A stretch of DNA of 64,000 bases from a virus: positions 1-64,000 of IMG/VR virus record IMGVR_UViG_3300046787_000316; one strand, 5' to 3'. Positions 24,468 through 33,161 of the stretch are shown here, one piece after another. Positions within the stretch are counted from its first letter, which is position 1, and each line of letters starts with the position of its first letter. A program made the position numbers and the translations under genes. The notes under the pieces were generated by a model. It had not been told where the DNA came from, ran no database searches, and was given only the letters and a program-made list of their open reading frames with translations.

Positions 24468-27173
24468 TTATCTACCACCAGTTACTGCCCCAATCACACC
24501 TGTATTATTGGTTGGATTAGATGCTTGTTGATTTTCTGTATATTTGTTGGATGCTTTTGCTATAATCTTGCCATCAACTTTAACCACAGTCGAACCTTCA
24601 TAGGTTGCTCTTGTCAATGCTTCTATTTTAGTAGTTAAATTCATAATAGCGGTTGTATTAGTATTTAACACTTTTAATTGATTAGTAGTATTAGCCGTAT
24701 TTACCATAGTAGCTTGAGTTCTAGCAACAATACGTTCTAAGTTACCATTCATCTGAACTAACTTATTTTGCATCCACTTTTCAGATGTAGCTGCGGCTGC
24801 CGTAATTGATGTTGAACCAGGTTTAGCAGAAGTAGTTCCTGCACTTGCATTTTGTGTAGTAGCTTTTGGTTTTGCTTTAGCTGCCGATTTTTTACCAACT
24901 CCGGTTACCATATCGGCTAACGAGCCACCACCCCATGCACCTAATGCACCACCGATGATTCCACCAATAGCAGTTCCTACGATTGGAACAACACTACCAA
25001 GTGCCGCACCTGCGGCTGCTCCTGCTAATGCTCCTCCCACTCCACCGGCTGTTCCAGCTACGGCTTGAGTATTAGTTTGCCCTTCATCTTTTCTATTTTT
25101 AAAATCAAATCCAGCTCCTAACACAGTTCCAACCACACCAAGTCCTTTTGCAAATTTAGCAAACTTAGCGCCTTTAGAAGCTACATTAGCCACATCATCC
25201 ACCATACCACCTGCTTTATTGGCACTGTATCTCATATCGGGAACACCCGCCTTTGTTAGAGGGCCGGTTGGTGCTGATATTTTTGGAGCTCCTTTTGAAA
25301 ATGGATTTCCAAAACTTGGCATTTTACCTTTAAACAATTGACCGGCTGCCATAAGTCCAATTGCACCAATTAAACTGAATATAGCAGTAGTTAATCCCAA
25401 TGTAGCATCTTTTAATGCTTCTTGTTGTGATAACGATACTTTCATATCCTTTATTCCACCGGTATTATCTTTTATAGCTTGTTGTAGCTGCATTTGCTCA
25501 GCGGTATCCAATTTAGACATCTGAATTGCCGTGTCGGATGATATACTTGCATTGGTAGCTTCCAATGAAGCTTGAGCCGCAACTGTTTTACTTAAAAATC
25601 CTTGATTACCTGCTCCAGCATTTCCAGCTTTTAACCCGCCAACTTCCTTTCCTTGCTTAGTAGAAAGTTTAGATAAGGTAGTTAAATCCATACCAGTAGC
25701 TTGTTGTAACATTTGTTGTTGGAACATATCCATTTTAGCAGGGTCTAATCCTTGCGCTTGTAATGCTTTAGTAGCTCCAACGGTATCACCTGCTGCAAAT
25801 TTAGAACGAACTTCTGAAAGGTCTACGTTCTTTCCTAACATAGCAGATAACTGCATTTCCGATTTGATACTATCTTTATAGTTCAATACCATACTTTGAC
25901 CTGCTTTTGCTATATCTTGGAAACTCACACCCATTGAACGAGCGAAAGTTACTTGCTTTGCTAATGCTGAACCTGATTTAATTTGGTAACCCAACATATC
26001 CTTAGATGCTTCTGCCATTTCTGCCATCAACCCACCTAAATTAATATTAGCTTGTTTAGCCATAGAACGCAATCCCTCTTGCATATTCAATGCAGTCGAA
26101 GCACTAACTCCATCCATTCGCATAAATGCCTCATTGATGTTAGCTATACTCTCTTCGGATTGACCCGTTCTCGTAGCCATAATAGCCATATCAGCCCCCA
26201 TCTTACCAGTTGGCATTTGACCCGTTGCATCAGCTGCGGCTGTCATACCGGCTGCTATTTTATCTGCACCGATACCTGCCATTTGAAGTTGTGCAGCTCC
26301 ATATCCAACTCCACCAATACCATTACCAAATAATGCGGTTTTTGCGGCGGCTTGAAACGATGCAGCGGCAGAACGCATCGATGATGCGAATTGTGCCATA
26401 GCTTTTTCTTGCACAAAGTTTCTACCACCAAATTTACCAGCTGCTATTTGTTTTTCCAATACATCAATTGCACCAGATGTTTCGGCTATTCCTTTATCAA
26501 AGTCGGCAGTAGTTCCTACCTTATCCCCCAATAATCCATAATTGTAAGCAAGTGCCCCCAATGCTCCACCCAATGCTCCTAATGCAAGAGTTAACCCCTT
26601 TCCTCCCTCAGCGGCTGATTTTATCACATCCCCCAATTCTCGGACACCAGCAACACCAGAGCCACCAATATGGTCTAATGCCATATTCATACCATCCAAA
26701 GCCTTTTGACTTCGTTTTGCGGCTTGATTGAATGATTCCATCTCATTCCCCATACTTTGTAATATAGGAAGGATTGCTTTGGCAGATTTGCCGGAGTTTG
26801 AAATAGATTTAACTAAATCTTTATAAGCCTCTTGCCCCTCTATAACTAATTTGTTATATTCGGCTTGAGTCATATTGCCTTTCTTTTGCTCAATTTTAGC
26901 ATTAGAAATGGCTACTTGTTGTTGTTTGTATTGTTTTACGGAATCCGTAATTGCATCCTTTTGCGCTTCAGTTAAATCATTATTACTTTGAAGCATATCT
27001 CCAATAGATGAAATCACACCTTTGGTGGTTTCCATCTTTTTTTGGATTTCTTTTAAAAATGCGTCTTGTTTACCAAAATTATTAGTGACACTTGCAATCG
27101 AGCGTTCGTATGCATCGAAATCTGTATATGCGCTATCTATTTTAGGTGGGTCAGATGGTTTACGTTTAGCCAT
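24468..27173 (-). CDS. Tail tape measure protein (T4 gp29 role)
   Basis: A 901-residue protein, the longest in the tail cluster outside the fibres. The N-terminal third is helical with coiled-coil character. The centre is Gly/Ala/Met-rich. Hydrophobic segments occur near 600 (TTAIFSLIGAIGLMAAG) and in a Gly-rich stretch at about 715-750 (GGVGGALAGAAAGAALG, then a similar run), as in tape measures that cross the host membrane. It sets tail length and helps DNA ejection. Position between tube genes and baseplate genes agrees. Confidence 0.8.
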   Translation of the reverse strand: MAKRKPSDPPKIDSAYTDFDAYERSIASVTNNFGKQDAFLKEIQKKMETTKGVISSIGDMLQSNNDLTEAQKDAITDSVKQYKQQQVAISNAKIEQKKGNMTQAEYNKLVIEGQEAYKDLVKSISNSGKSAKAILPILQSMGNEMESFNQAAKRSQKALDGMNMALDHIGGSGVAGVRELGDVIKSAAEGGKGLTLALGALGGALGALAYNYGLLGDKVGTTADFDKGIAETSGAIDVLEKQIAAGKFGGRNFVQEKAMAQFASSMRSAAASFQAAAKTALFGNGIGGVGYGAAQLQMAGIGADKIAAGMTAAADATGQMPTGKMGADMAIMATRTGQSEESIANINEAFMRMDGVSASTALNMQEGLRSMAKQANINLGGLMAEMAEASKDMLGYQIKSGSALAKQVTFARSMGVSFQDIAKAGQSMVLNYKDSIKSEMQLSAMLGKNVDLSEVRSKFAAGDTVGATKALQAQGLDPAKMDMFQQQMLQQATGMDLTTLSKLSTKQGKEVGGLKAGNAGAGNQGFLSKTVAAQASLEATNASISSDTAIQMSKLDTAEQMQLQQAIKDNTGGIKDMKVSLSQQEALKDATLGLTTAIFSLIGAIGLMAAGQLFKGKMPSFGNPFSKGAPKISAPTGPLTKAGVPDMRYSANKAGGMVDDVANVASKGAKFAKFAKGLGVVGTVLGAGFDFKNRKDEGQTNTQAVAGTAGGVGGALAGAAAGAALGSVVPIVGTAIGGIIGGALGAWGGGSLADMVTGVGKKSAAKAKPKATTQNASAGTTSAKPGSTSITAAAATSEKWMQNKLVQMNGNLERIVARTQATMVNTANTTNQLKVLNTNTTAIMNLTTKIEALTRATYEGSTVVKVDGKIIAKASNKYTENQQASNPTNNTGVIGAVTGGR

Positions 27174-27189
27174 AATATGCTATATCTTA

Positions 27190-27438
27190 TTAATAGTATT
27201 TTGCTAATAAGTCATCTATTTTTTTAGTATCCATTTTATGAACTTGCAATGCTCTCTTAGTAGCAAGTAAAGTTTTTTCCATATCAGAATCCCACTTATC
27301 CCACACTTTACCTAATTCAGCATCTTTACTTCTCAAAGTATCTTTGAATTCATCCTCTTTACCAACTTCTTTGGCTTTAAAAAATGCTCCAAACAATTTT
27401 GAAAGAAGATTTACTTCTACTATCATTCTTTTAGACAT
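27190..27438 (-). CDS. Small helical protein before the tape measure, unknown
   Basis: An 82-residue, charged, helical protein (LLSKLFGAFFKAKEVGKEDE; ending KKIDDLLAKYY). It lies between the hub-assembly gene and the tape measure, where tail chaperones are often found. A late motif stands 21 nt upstream of the ATG. No family is recognised. Confidence 0.55.
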   Translation of the reverse strand: MSKRMIVEVNLLSKLFGAFFKAKEVGKEDEFKDTLRSKDAELGKVWDKWDSDMEKTLLATKRALQVHKMDTKKIDDLLAKYY

Positions 27439-27459
27439 ACTCTTATATTATAATACTAT

Positions 27460-27468
27460 TATAAATAT
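27460..27468 (-). promoter_or_regulatory. Late motif ATATTTATA
   Basis: Exact nonamer 21 nt before the ATG of the 82-residue protein; it overlaps the last base of the preceding stop codon. Confidence 0.55.
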
Positions 27469-27731
27469 CATCTTCTTCTCGTTTTCGAAGAATTATTTGC
27501 AATTGATTTGGATTTTTCGATGGTTTCGTTTTCTTCTGTCTTTGTTTTAAGTAATTCTCTCCAATAAAACTCTCTCAATCTAATTGGCATATAATATAAA
27601 TCACTCCAATTAAATCCACCATTCGAAAAATAAATCATCTGAAATATTTGCTGATGTAATACTACTGCGTAATTATTCGGTAGGGTAAAAAAAGTCAATC
27701 CCGAATGGGATACGGAGAGCCTCCGTCTCAC
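27468..27731 (-). CDS. C-terminal part of the hub-assembly protein in a shifted frame
   Basis: The open frame gives 87 residues, but its first 15 are just the shadow of the upstream gene in another frame and the ATG has no support. The meaningful part begins after the T7 run at 27693-27687: LHQQIFQMIYFSNGGFNWSD and YYMPIRLREFYWRELLKTK. This Trp/Tyr-rich helical pattern is what I expect at the C-terminus of gp26-like or tail-chaperone proteins. A +1 (or -2) shift in the T7 run would join it to the 271-residue protein, giving about 339 residues. A one-base homopolymer error would look the same. A separate start at an internal ATG is a third option. Confidence 0.5.
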   Translation of the reverse strand: MRRRLSVSHSGLTFFTLPNNYAVVLHQQIFQMIYFSNGGFNWSDLYYMPIRLREFYWRELLKTKTEENETIEKSKSIANNSSKTRRR

Positions 27732-28488
27732 CTGTTAATGGGGATTCATAGTTAAACGTTAAATCCAAATCAGGAGTAATTGATGCCATATACTTTCTCA
27801 AAGCCTTAGAATCACCTGCCAATAATCTATTTGTTACAAAGTTACTAATAGTTCCCAAATCTCTAACACCATCCACCTCAACGATAACTCGTCTATATCT
27901 TGCAGTAATTTCGTTACCTTGCTTTAATGTCTTTTCGGATGCCTCAATATCTTTATTAATAGCAATCTCATCACCATGTGTAAGTAATTTGAACTTAATC
28001 TGTGCTTTAGAAACCGGCAAAGTAAATGGATATTCATTGTATCTATTTAAAATAGATTCATCCACTTCTTTAATTTGTATTTTCGATAAATCCACAATTG
28101 TATCAGTTGGTTCACCGGAATCTGGGTCCATTACGGATACTTTATAATCTGCCCCAAATGCTAATACTCTTGATGTTACCAATATAGCATTTTTATCACC
28201 AATCAATAAATCATTAATATTAACACCAGGTTCAACTACCACCGATTCCAATAGTTTATCCAAATGAATACCTTTCTTAACTAAATTAGCTGATGTAAGG
28301 ATATCTTCCTCTTTTGCTGTCATTAATTTGATGGTAATCTCTCCTTTAGATAGTGGGTGAGTTTCGGGATAACATAATCCCTTAGATGGTAAACTAATAA
28401 CTTCCGTTGGGAATGGATAGTTTCTTGGTTGAGATGTAGGTTGTGAACTCAACCCTCTTGTAACTTGTGGTTCTAAATTTTCTTCCAT
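27673..28488 (-). CDS. 26: Baseplate hub assembly protein (T4 gp26-like)
   Basis: A 271-residue protein with the family signature VISLPSKGLCYPETHPLSKG, MTAKEEDILTSANLVKKG and LDKLLESVVV, typical of the T4 baseplate (gp26-type) family. These act in hub assembly or tail initiation and are usually not in the mature virion. It ends ...IPFGIDFFYPTE just after a T7 run where a shift would give a longer protein. It lies between the tube gene and the small gene before the tape measure. Confidence 0.7.
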   Translation of the reverse strand: MEENLEPQVTRGLSSQPTSQPRNYPFPTEVISLPSKGLCYPETHPLSKGEITIKLMTAKEEDILTSANLVKKGIHLDKLLESVVVEPGVNINDLLIGDKNAILVTSRVLAFGADYKVSVMDPDSGEPTDTIVDLSKIQIKEVDESILNRYNEYPFTLPVSKAQIKFKLLTHGDEIAINKDIEASEKTLKQGNEITARYRRVIVEVDGVRDLGTISNFVTNRLLAGDSKALRKYMASITPDLDLTFNYESPLTGETEALRIPFGIDFFYPTE

Positions 28489-28523
28489 AATATAACTTTC
28501 TGTTTATATATAAGTATATACAA

Positions 28524-28557
28524 AATAAAAAAGGGGAAACATTTCTGTTCCCCCTTT
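28524..28557 (-). terminator. Intrinsic terminator after the tail tube gene
   Basis: Minus strand: AAAGGGGGAA pairs with TTTCCCCTTT (one mismatch) around an 8-nt loop, followed by a U-rich tract. It lies between the tube gene and the hub-assembly gene and would allow high expression of the sheath and tube genes. Confidence 0.8.
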
Positions 28558-28585
28558 GGGTATTTTTAAATTTTACATTTAGAGA

Positions 28586-29074
28586 TTAGTACTCAAGAAT
28601 TGCGAAATCATAAGTCAAAGTTAATTCTATCGATAATGGGTCATTTGATGCCCAATCTAATTCACCAAAGTTAGCCGAAGTAATGAATGCTCCTTTCAAA
28701 GTCCATTGTTCAACTTTATCACCTACCGGCCCTAATAAGTAGAATGTAATATCTTTCTTATAGAAAGCAGCGTATCCATCTCTACCTGTTAAAGATTCGT
28801 GTGAACTTCTAATCCACTCCATCACTTGCTGTGCACCTGATGGAACGATTGGGTCGTAAAGGGTGATGTTAATATCATCCCAAGTTGATTTTCCTTTTAT
28901 CTTACGTTTAACGTTGATATGGTCTAACTCAACTACTTCGGAAGTAAATGTTGGTCTACTTGCCGTTTTTATAATGTATGATTCTATACCATCGATTTCC
29001 ATAATAAATCGGTTACCCAATTTTGGTTCGAAGTTTGTATAAAACATTTTGTCAAATTCTAATATCTCTGGCAT
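28586..29074 (-). CDS. 19: Tail tube protein (T4 gp19 homologue)
   Basis: A 162-residue protein, the same size as T4 gp19 (163). It has the N-terminal LGNRFIMEIDGIESYIIKTA, KIKGKSTWDDINITLYDP in the middle and IELTLTYDFAILEY at the end, all typical of the gp19 fold. It forms the inner tube of the contractile tail. The sheath gene is directly upstream, and a late motif and a downstream terminator frame the gene. Confidence 0.92.
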   Translation of the reverse strand: MPEILEFDKMFYTNFEPKLGNRFIMEIDGIESYIIKTASRPTFTSEVVELDHINVKRKIKGKSTWDDINITLYDPIVPSGAQQVMEWIRSSHESLTGRDGYAAFYKKDITFYLLGPVGDKVEQWTLKGAFITSANFGELDWASNDPLSIELTLTYDFAILEY

Positions 29075-29099
29075 CTCTTTTGCTTATTTAATTGTTTAA

Positions 29100-29108
29100 T
29101 ATAAATAT
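29100..29108 (-). promoter_or_regulatory. Late motif ATATTTATA
   Basis: Exact nonamer 25 nt before the tail tube ATG. The sequence between motif and ATG contains TTAAATAAGCA, also present before the sheath gene. Confidence 0.6.
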
Positions 29109-29120
29109 CTATTTTTTTAT

Positions 29121-31364
29121 TTATCCGTTAAAACTAGCACCAGTTGGTAAAATGTTGAAATCAATTTGAATGAATTCAGCCGTTTTAGTTGGTTGTAAGA
29201 AGATAGAACCTTTCATAATGTTTCTATCGATTACATCTGGAGTGTTGTTTGATTCATCCATCACAACTTTAAATGCGTATAAACCTTGTCTTTGTTGGAT
29301 AGCCTCTAAATAAGGGTTAACGATATTTATAAATCTGTTTCTAGTTGTAGAAGTATTTTGTTCAAATACTAAATAACGAGAAGAAGATGCGATATACTTT
29401 CTTACAGTCAATAATAATCTTCTTACGTTGATTCTATCTAATGCAGATGGTTTATCTTGTAATGTTTTTTGTCCGAATACTACGATACCTTGTCCTGGGA
29501 ACTGAACGATTGGGTTCACTTTTCCTTCGTATAATGTATCTTTTTCTGATTGAGTCAATCTATTTTGAACTGAAACTGCTCCTGTCAAACCACCTCTATT
29601 TAAACCGGCTGGTGCGAACCATTCTGCTGCTACTCTATCATTCGAAGCGAATACGCCAGGTAATAATACTGATGGTGGAACTGAAATCAATTTGTTAGTA
29701 TTAACATCGATAGTCTTAACCCAAGGGTAATAAGTTGCTACCATGTTAGAATCTACTGCATCAGCTTGTGTTGTTGCTTGTGAGATAGTATCTCCGTATG
29801 AAGTTGAATCCATAATGTAGAAACAATCATTTCTTTGCTCAACCATATCCAATGTATCAGTTACAACTGATGAGTGTAATCTTCTGATAACACCTGGAGT
29901 TACAATCATATTAACATCCCATTCATCAGCGTTTGATAATGCTGCGATATGTTTTCCGTATGCTACTGAACCACTTGCAGTTGAAGATGATAAATCAAAA
30001 CCTTGTGAGTTTCCTGCTACAATATCAGAACCTTTATAAATTGGAGTTGCTGGATTTACACCATCAAATCCTTCTTGGAATCCTACTACGAATTGTGCAG
30101 ATGTTGAACCTACTGATAATGAACCACCATTAGCTACATCCAATCCGAATACTGAATTTGAACCTACACCTGCTCCAGTTGGAATTGGTTTTAAGTAAAT
30201 AGAGTTATCGGTATTAAAATCTAAATCGATACCACCATATTGAGTTGCCGATGCAGTTACGAATGTTACAGATGGAACTAATGCTCCAACTCCAGCAGAT
30301 GCTGATATAGGTAACGAATATGCAGCGTGTCCAAATGGAACGGCTTGAACCGGTGAATTTTCATTCAAGTTAACGATTCTGATATATTTTGAGTTATTTA
30401 CCCAATCTCCAGTTTCAGTAATTTTACCTGAACCATCGATTGTTAATTTTCTATCACCAATTACTCTACTAATAAAGTTTGGAGAATTAGGGTCTAAGTT
30501 TACATTAGAATAAGTTTCTAATACAACTTTCTTTTTATTTGTATCAGCAAAATCTCTAACAACTACTGTGAACGTTCCGTAATCAGTTCCGTTTACAGAA
30601 CCAGCTGCTTTAATATTTGTAATACCTATTTTAACTTTAGTGTTTGCAGAATTTCCAGCACCAATTGTTTCAAATTGGAACAAGTCGTATCTATCGCCAC
30701 TAATAGCTTGTGATTTAATTGAAGGAGTTGTTGCTTCTTGTGCATCAAATGTAAATAATTGGTTACCCAATGTAGTTACACTTACAGATGTAGTTACATC
30801 ATTGATTGTTACATTACTATTTTTGAAGAATCCATATACATACGCTCCTTTAGATGCGATTGCAGATGTTCCGAATGTAGATTCGATATCGTTTGTATCA
30901 GAATTATCTACTGATGATGTTCCTGCAAAATTAGTTGAACCCGTTACAGATAATGTGAAATCACCATTTGTTAAAGATACAAGTGTAGAACCACTTAATC
31001 CAGTTGCTAATGTATTTTTATCAGATGGGAATAAAATACCAACTGATGCACTTACTGCTCCAGAAGTTGCTGTTAATAATAAAGGAGCTGCTGCTGTATA
31101 TCCGCCAACACCACCTACTCTACAAATTGTTGCCGTTCCTGCTTCTCTCAAATACGATTGAACTGCCAACGGAGTGTAATATGTGTCATCTACATTACCA
31201 AACAATGTTTCAAATTCAGCTTGTGAATTTACTATTGTTGGAACTAAAGGACCTTCTTTAAAAGGACCAATAAATGCTGCACCGATTTCAGCTACACCTT
31301 GTTGTAAAAACGAAAGGTCATTTTCTTTTGTGAAAACCCCCGGTGATACTATTTTTTCTGCCAT
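29121..31364 (-). CDS. 18: Contractile tail sheath protein (T4 gp18 homologue)
   Basis: A 747-residue sheath subunit. It begins KIVSPGVFTKENDLSFLQQG, the standard sheath start, and ends in the conserved core: WFAPAGLNRGGL, a KINVR-type helix (DRINVRRLLLTVRKYI), RNRFINIVNPYLEAIQQRQG, KVVMDESNN and IQIDFNI. The middle is an expanded beta-rich outer domain, making it longer than T4 gp18 (659). It drives tail contraction. The next gene encodes the tube. Confidence 0.95.
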   Translation of the reverse strand: MAEKIVSPGVFTKENDLSFLQQGVAEIGAAFIGPFKEGPLVPTIVNSQAEFETLFGNVDDTYYTPLAVQSYLREAGTATICRVGGVGGYTAAAPLLLTATSGAVSASVGILFPSDKNTLATGLSGSTLVSLTNGDFTLSVTGSTNFAGTSSVDNSDTNDIESTFGTSAIASKGAYVYGFFKNSNVTINDVTTSVSVTTLGNQLFTFDAQEATTPSIKSQAISGDRYDLFQFETIGAGNSANTKVKIGITNIKAAGSVNGTDYGTFTVVVRDFADTNKKKVVLETYSNVNLDPNSPNFISRVIGDRKLTIDGSGKITETGDWVNNSKYIRIVNLNENSPVQAVPFGHAAYSLPISASAGVGALVPSVTFVTASATQYGGIDLDFNTDNSIYLKPIPTGAGVGSNSVFGLDVANGGSLSVGSTSAQFVVGFQEGFDGVNPATPIYKGSDIVAGNSQGFDLSSSTASGSVAYGKHIAALSNADEWDVNMIVTPGVIRRLHSSVVTDTLDMVEQRNDCFYIMDSTSYGDTISQATTQADAVDSNMVATYYPWVKTIDVNTNKLISVPPSVLLPGVFASNDRVAAEWFAPAGLNRGGLTGAVSVQNRLTQSEKDTLYEGKVNPIVQFPGQGIVVFGQKTLQDKPSALDRINVRRLLLTVRKYIASSSRYLVFEQNTSTTRNRFINIVNPYLEAIQQRQGLYAFKVVMDESNNTPDVIDRNIMKGSIFLQPTKTAEFIQIDFNILPTGASFNG

Positions 31365-31400
31365 TTTATATGCTTATTTAAAAATTTTTGTTATCTCAAT

Positions 31401-31409
31401 ATAAATATA
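31401..31409 (-). promoter_or_regulatory. Late motif ATATTTATA
   Basis: Exact nonamer 36 nt before the tail sheath ATG. Confidence 0.6.
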
Positions 31410-31431
31410 AAATTTATTTCCAAAACAATGA

Positions 31432-33156
31432 TTACGGTCTGTAAGTTGGTTGGAAATAGTTATATACTTGTGCTATCTCTGTTGAGCCTAATACTCTATT
31501 ATAGAACAATGTAGGGCCCATTTGACCTTTTACATAGTTATCACCTCCTCCAATTTTTACCGGATATGATGATGTTGCAGCAAATGCCGATACAGTTCCC
31601 GTTCCAACACTACTACCATTTAGATAATATGTTATACCAGCGGCTGCTGATACGGTAACTGCTACCATGTGCCAAGTATTCAATGCAGGAGCGGAGAATG
31701 TTTGTATTGTGTTACTAACAGTCCCTCTTGCTGATGAAAAATGGAAACCATTCCAATCGGTAGTAGTAGATGAATATAAATAGAAATTATAATCTCTATC
31801 AGCCCCTTCTTTTGAAAATAATCCACCAAACATCATATTTTGTGCGGTAGTTTGTCTAATCCATGCGATATATGTTATAGCGGATGTATCGAATTGTGTT
31901 ATACCACCATTAATATTTGTACTTCTATCTTTATACCAAAATGAGTTAGTTCCATTTAATGTCCAATACTTATCAATTCGAGTTGCCCCATTATTGTACG
32001 CTGGGTTTGAGCCCGTAATACCTGCTGCGTTTTGAACACCAGCTGGTCTAAAACCTGTATTATATCCACTCAAATCCAACCAATCGGTTGTAGCAGTTCC
32101 ATTTGTAGATGCCGCTTTCGATGGGTCTAAATACATTCTTAATCCAGATGATGGAATATATGGTTGTGTAGTTGTTCCTTTATTATGTGAAATTAAACCA
32201 TTTGAAACATAAACGTCAGCGTTTTCAACATTGATTGTTACAATTTCAGCATCTGCCATAATTGTTTCAATGTTTGTAACTTCCACTTCGGTTTCATCAT
32301 CCATTACTAATTTATCTCCAGGTAAAATATCTCCTACATTTTTAAATGTGTATTTAGATATTTCATTATCCCAAACATACAATGGGTGAGTTTCGGTTGC
32401 ATTAATCAATCCGTTATTAATAGAGTAATACCCTTCGGTAAAATTAAATGTTAAATCATTAACAACTACATTTTGGATTGAACCCGATAATTCAGCTGAT
32501 TGGTAAAACCTCCATTCAACTTGGTCACTTTCAGAATCTTGCGTTTCATCCGGTAATCCAGCTGGCACCCATGCTTTGATTTCATCACCAACGTTTAAAT
32601 CCTCAACATTGATTTCAGTACCATTTGCTAATTCAACCTTTGTTCCAAATAATAAACAAAAATCAGGTTGGTTAATTGTATTATATACATCAACCGCATA
32701 TAAAGTTTTTGTAGTTGCAGTATTGTAATTGGTTGCATTAAGATTATACCCATCCGCATATTTCAATGTTAACAACGAAGATGCTTCCGAATAAGTAGAT
32801 TGCGCAATACCGGCTGGTGTGATTGGAAACGATGGAGATGCTCCTAATGTTGGAGAACCTACTGAAAAGTTTGCGTTATCAAATGATACCGTATAATTTG
32901 CCGATACACTACCAACTCTACTACCATGTACTGCTCCTGCACTACCAAATGTAAATCCAGCGGTTTCAGTTGTACTTTCAACAATATAAGTATATGTTGG
33001 TACGTTTGGTGTTACCGAATCAATTGCAAACGAACCGAATGAAACTTGCGTTCCAGCCGATGCATTTCTCGCATTAATCGATGATGCTTGGGTAGTCCTA
33101 GCTGTTCCGGTAGTTGCTCTATATAAATTACCTAATGATAGATTAGTTTTTGCCAT
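31432..33156 (-). CDS. Virion-type protein with internal Hint (intein-like) domain and LamG domain
   Basis: A 574-residue protein in three parts. Residues 1-166: beta-rich head starting KTNLSLGNLYRATTGTAR. Residues 167-325: a Hint domain starting with Cys167 in FCLLFGTKVELANGT, block B TETHPLYVW with His257, and ending DVYVSNGLISHNKG with His324-Asn325. Residues from about 335: a concanavalin/LamG-like domain (GLRMYLDPSKA, WHMVAVTVSAAAGITYYLNG). The residue after Asn is Lys, not Cys/Ser/Thr, so this resembles a bacterial intein-like domain that may cleave rather than splice cleanly. No homing endonuclease is inserted. Position among fibre genes and a late motif suggest an adhesin or decoration. 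Confidence 0.8.
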   Translation of the reverse strand: MAKTNLSLGNLYRATTGTARTTQASSINARNASAGTQVSFGSFAIDSVTPNVPTYTYIVESTTETAGFTFGSAGAVHGSRVGSVSANYTVSFDNANFSVGSPTLGASPSFPITPAGIAQSTYSEASSLLTLKYADGYNLNATNYNTATTKTLYAVDVYNTINQPDFCLLFGTKVELANGTEINVEDLNVGDEIKAWVPAGLPDETQDSESDQVEWRFYQSAELSGSIQNVVVNDLTFNFTEGYYSINNGLINATETHPLYVWDNEISKYTFKNVGDILPGDKLVMDDETEVEVTNIETIMADAEIVTINVENADVYVSNGLISHNKGTTTQPYIPSSGLRMYLDPSKAASTNGTATTDWLDLSGYNTGFRPAGVQNAAGITGSNPAYNNGATRIDKYWTLNGTNSFWYKDRSTNINGGITQFDTSAITYIAWIRQTTAQNMMFGGLFSKEGADRDYNFYLYSSTTTDWNGFHFSSARGTVSNTIQTFSAPALNTWHMVAVTVSAAAGITYYLNGSSVGTGTVSAFAATSSYPVKIGGGDNYVKGQMGPTLFYNRVLGSTEIAQVYNYFQPTYRP

Positions 33157-33161
33157 AATAT

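Noticed and set aside
30640-31161. A 173-residue open frame on the plus strand, and similar plus-strand frames across 39367-46744
   Set aside because: They are mirror frames of the sheath and fibre genes, low-complexity and rich in Val/Pro/Asn as expected from the reverse of Ser/Thr/Gly-rich repeats; none has a promoter or a recognisable domain.
31432-33156. A standard splicing intein interrupting a conserved phage protein
   Set aside because: The flanking parts do not form a recognisable split family, and the residue after the terminal Asn is Lys, so normal protein splicing is not expected.
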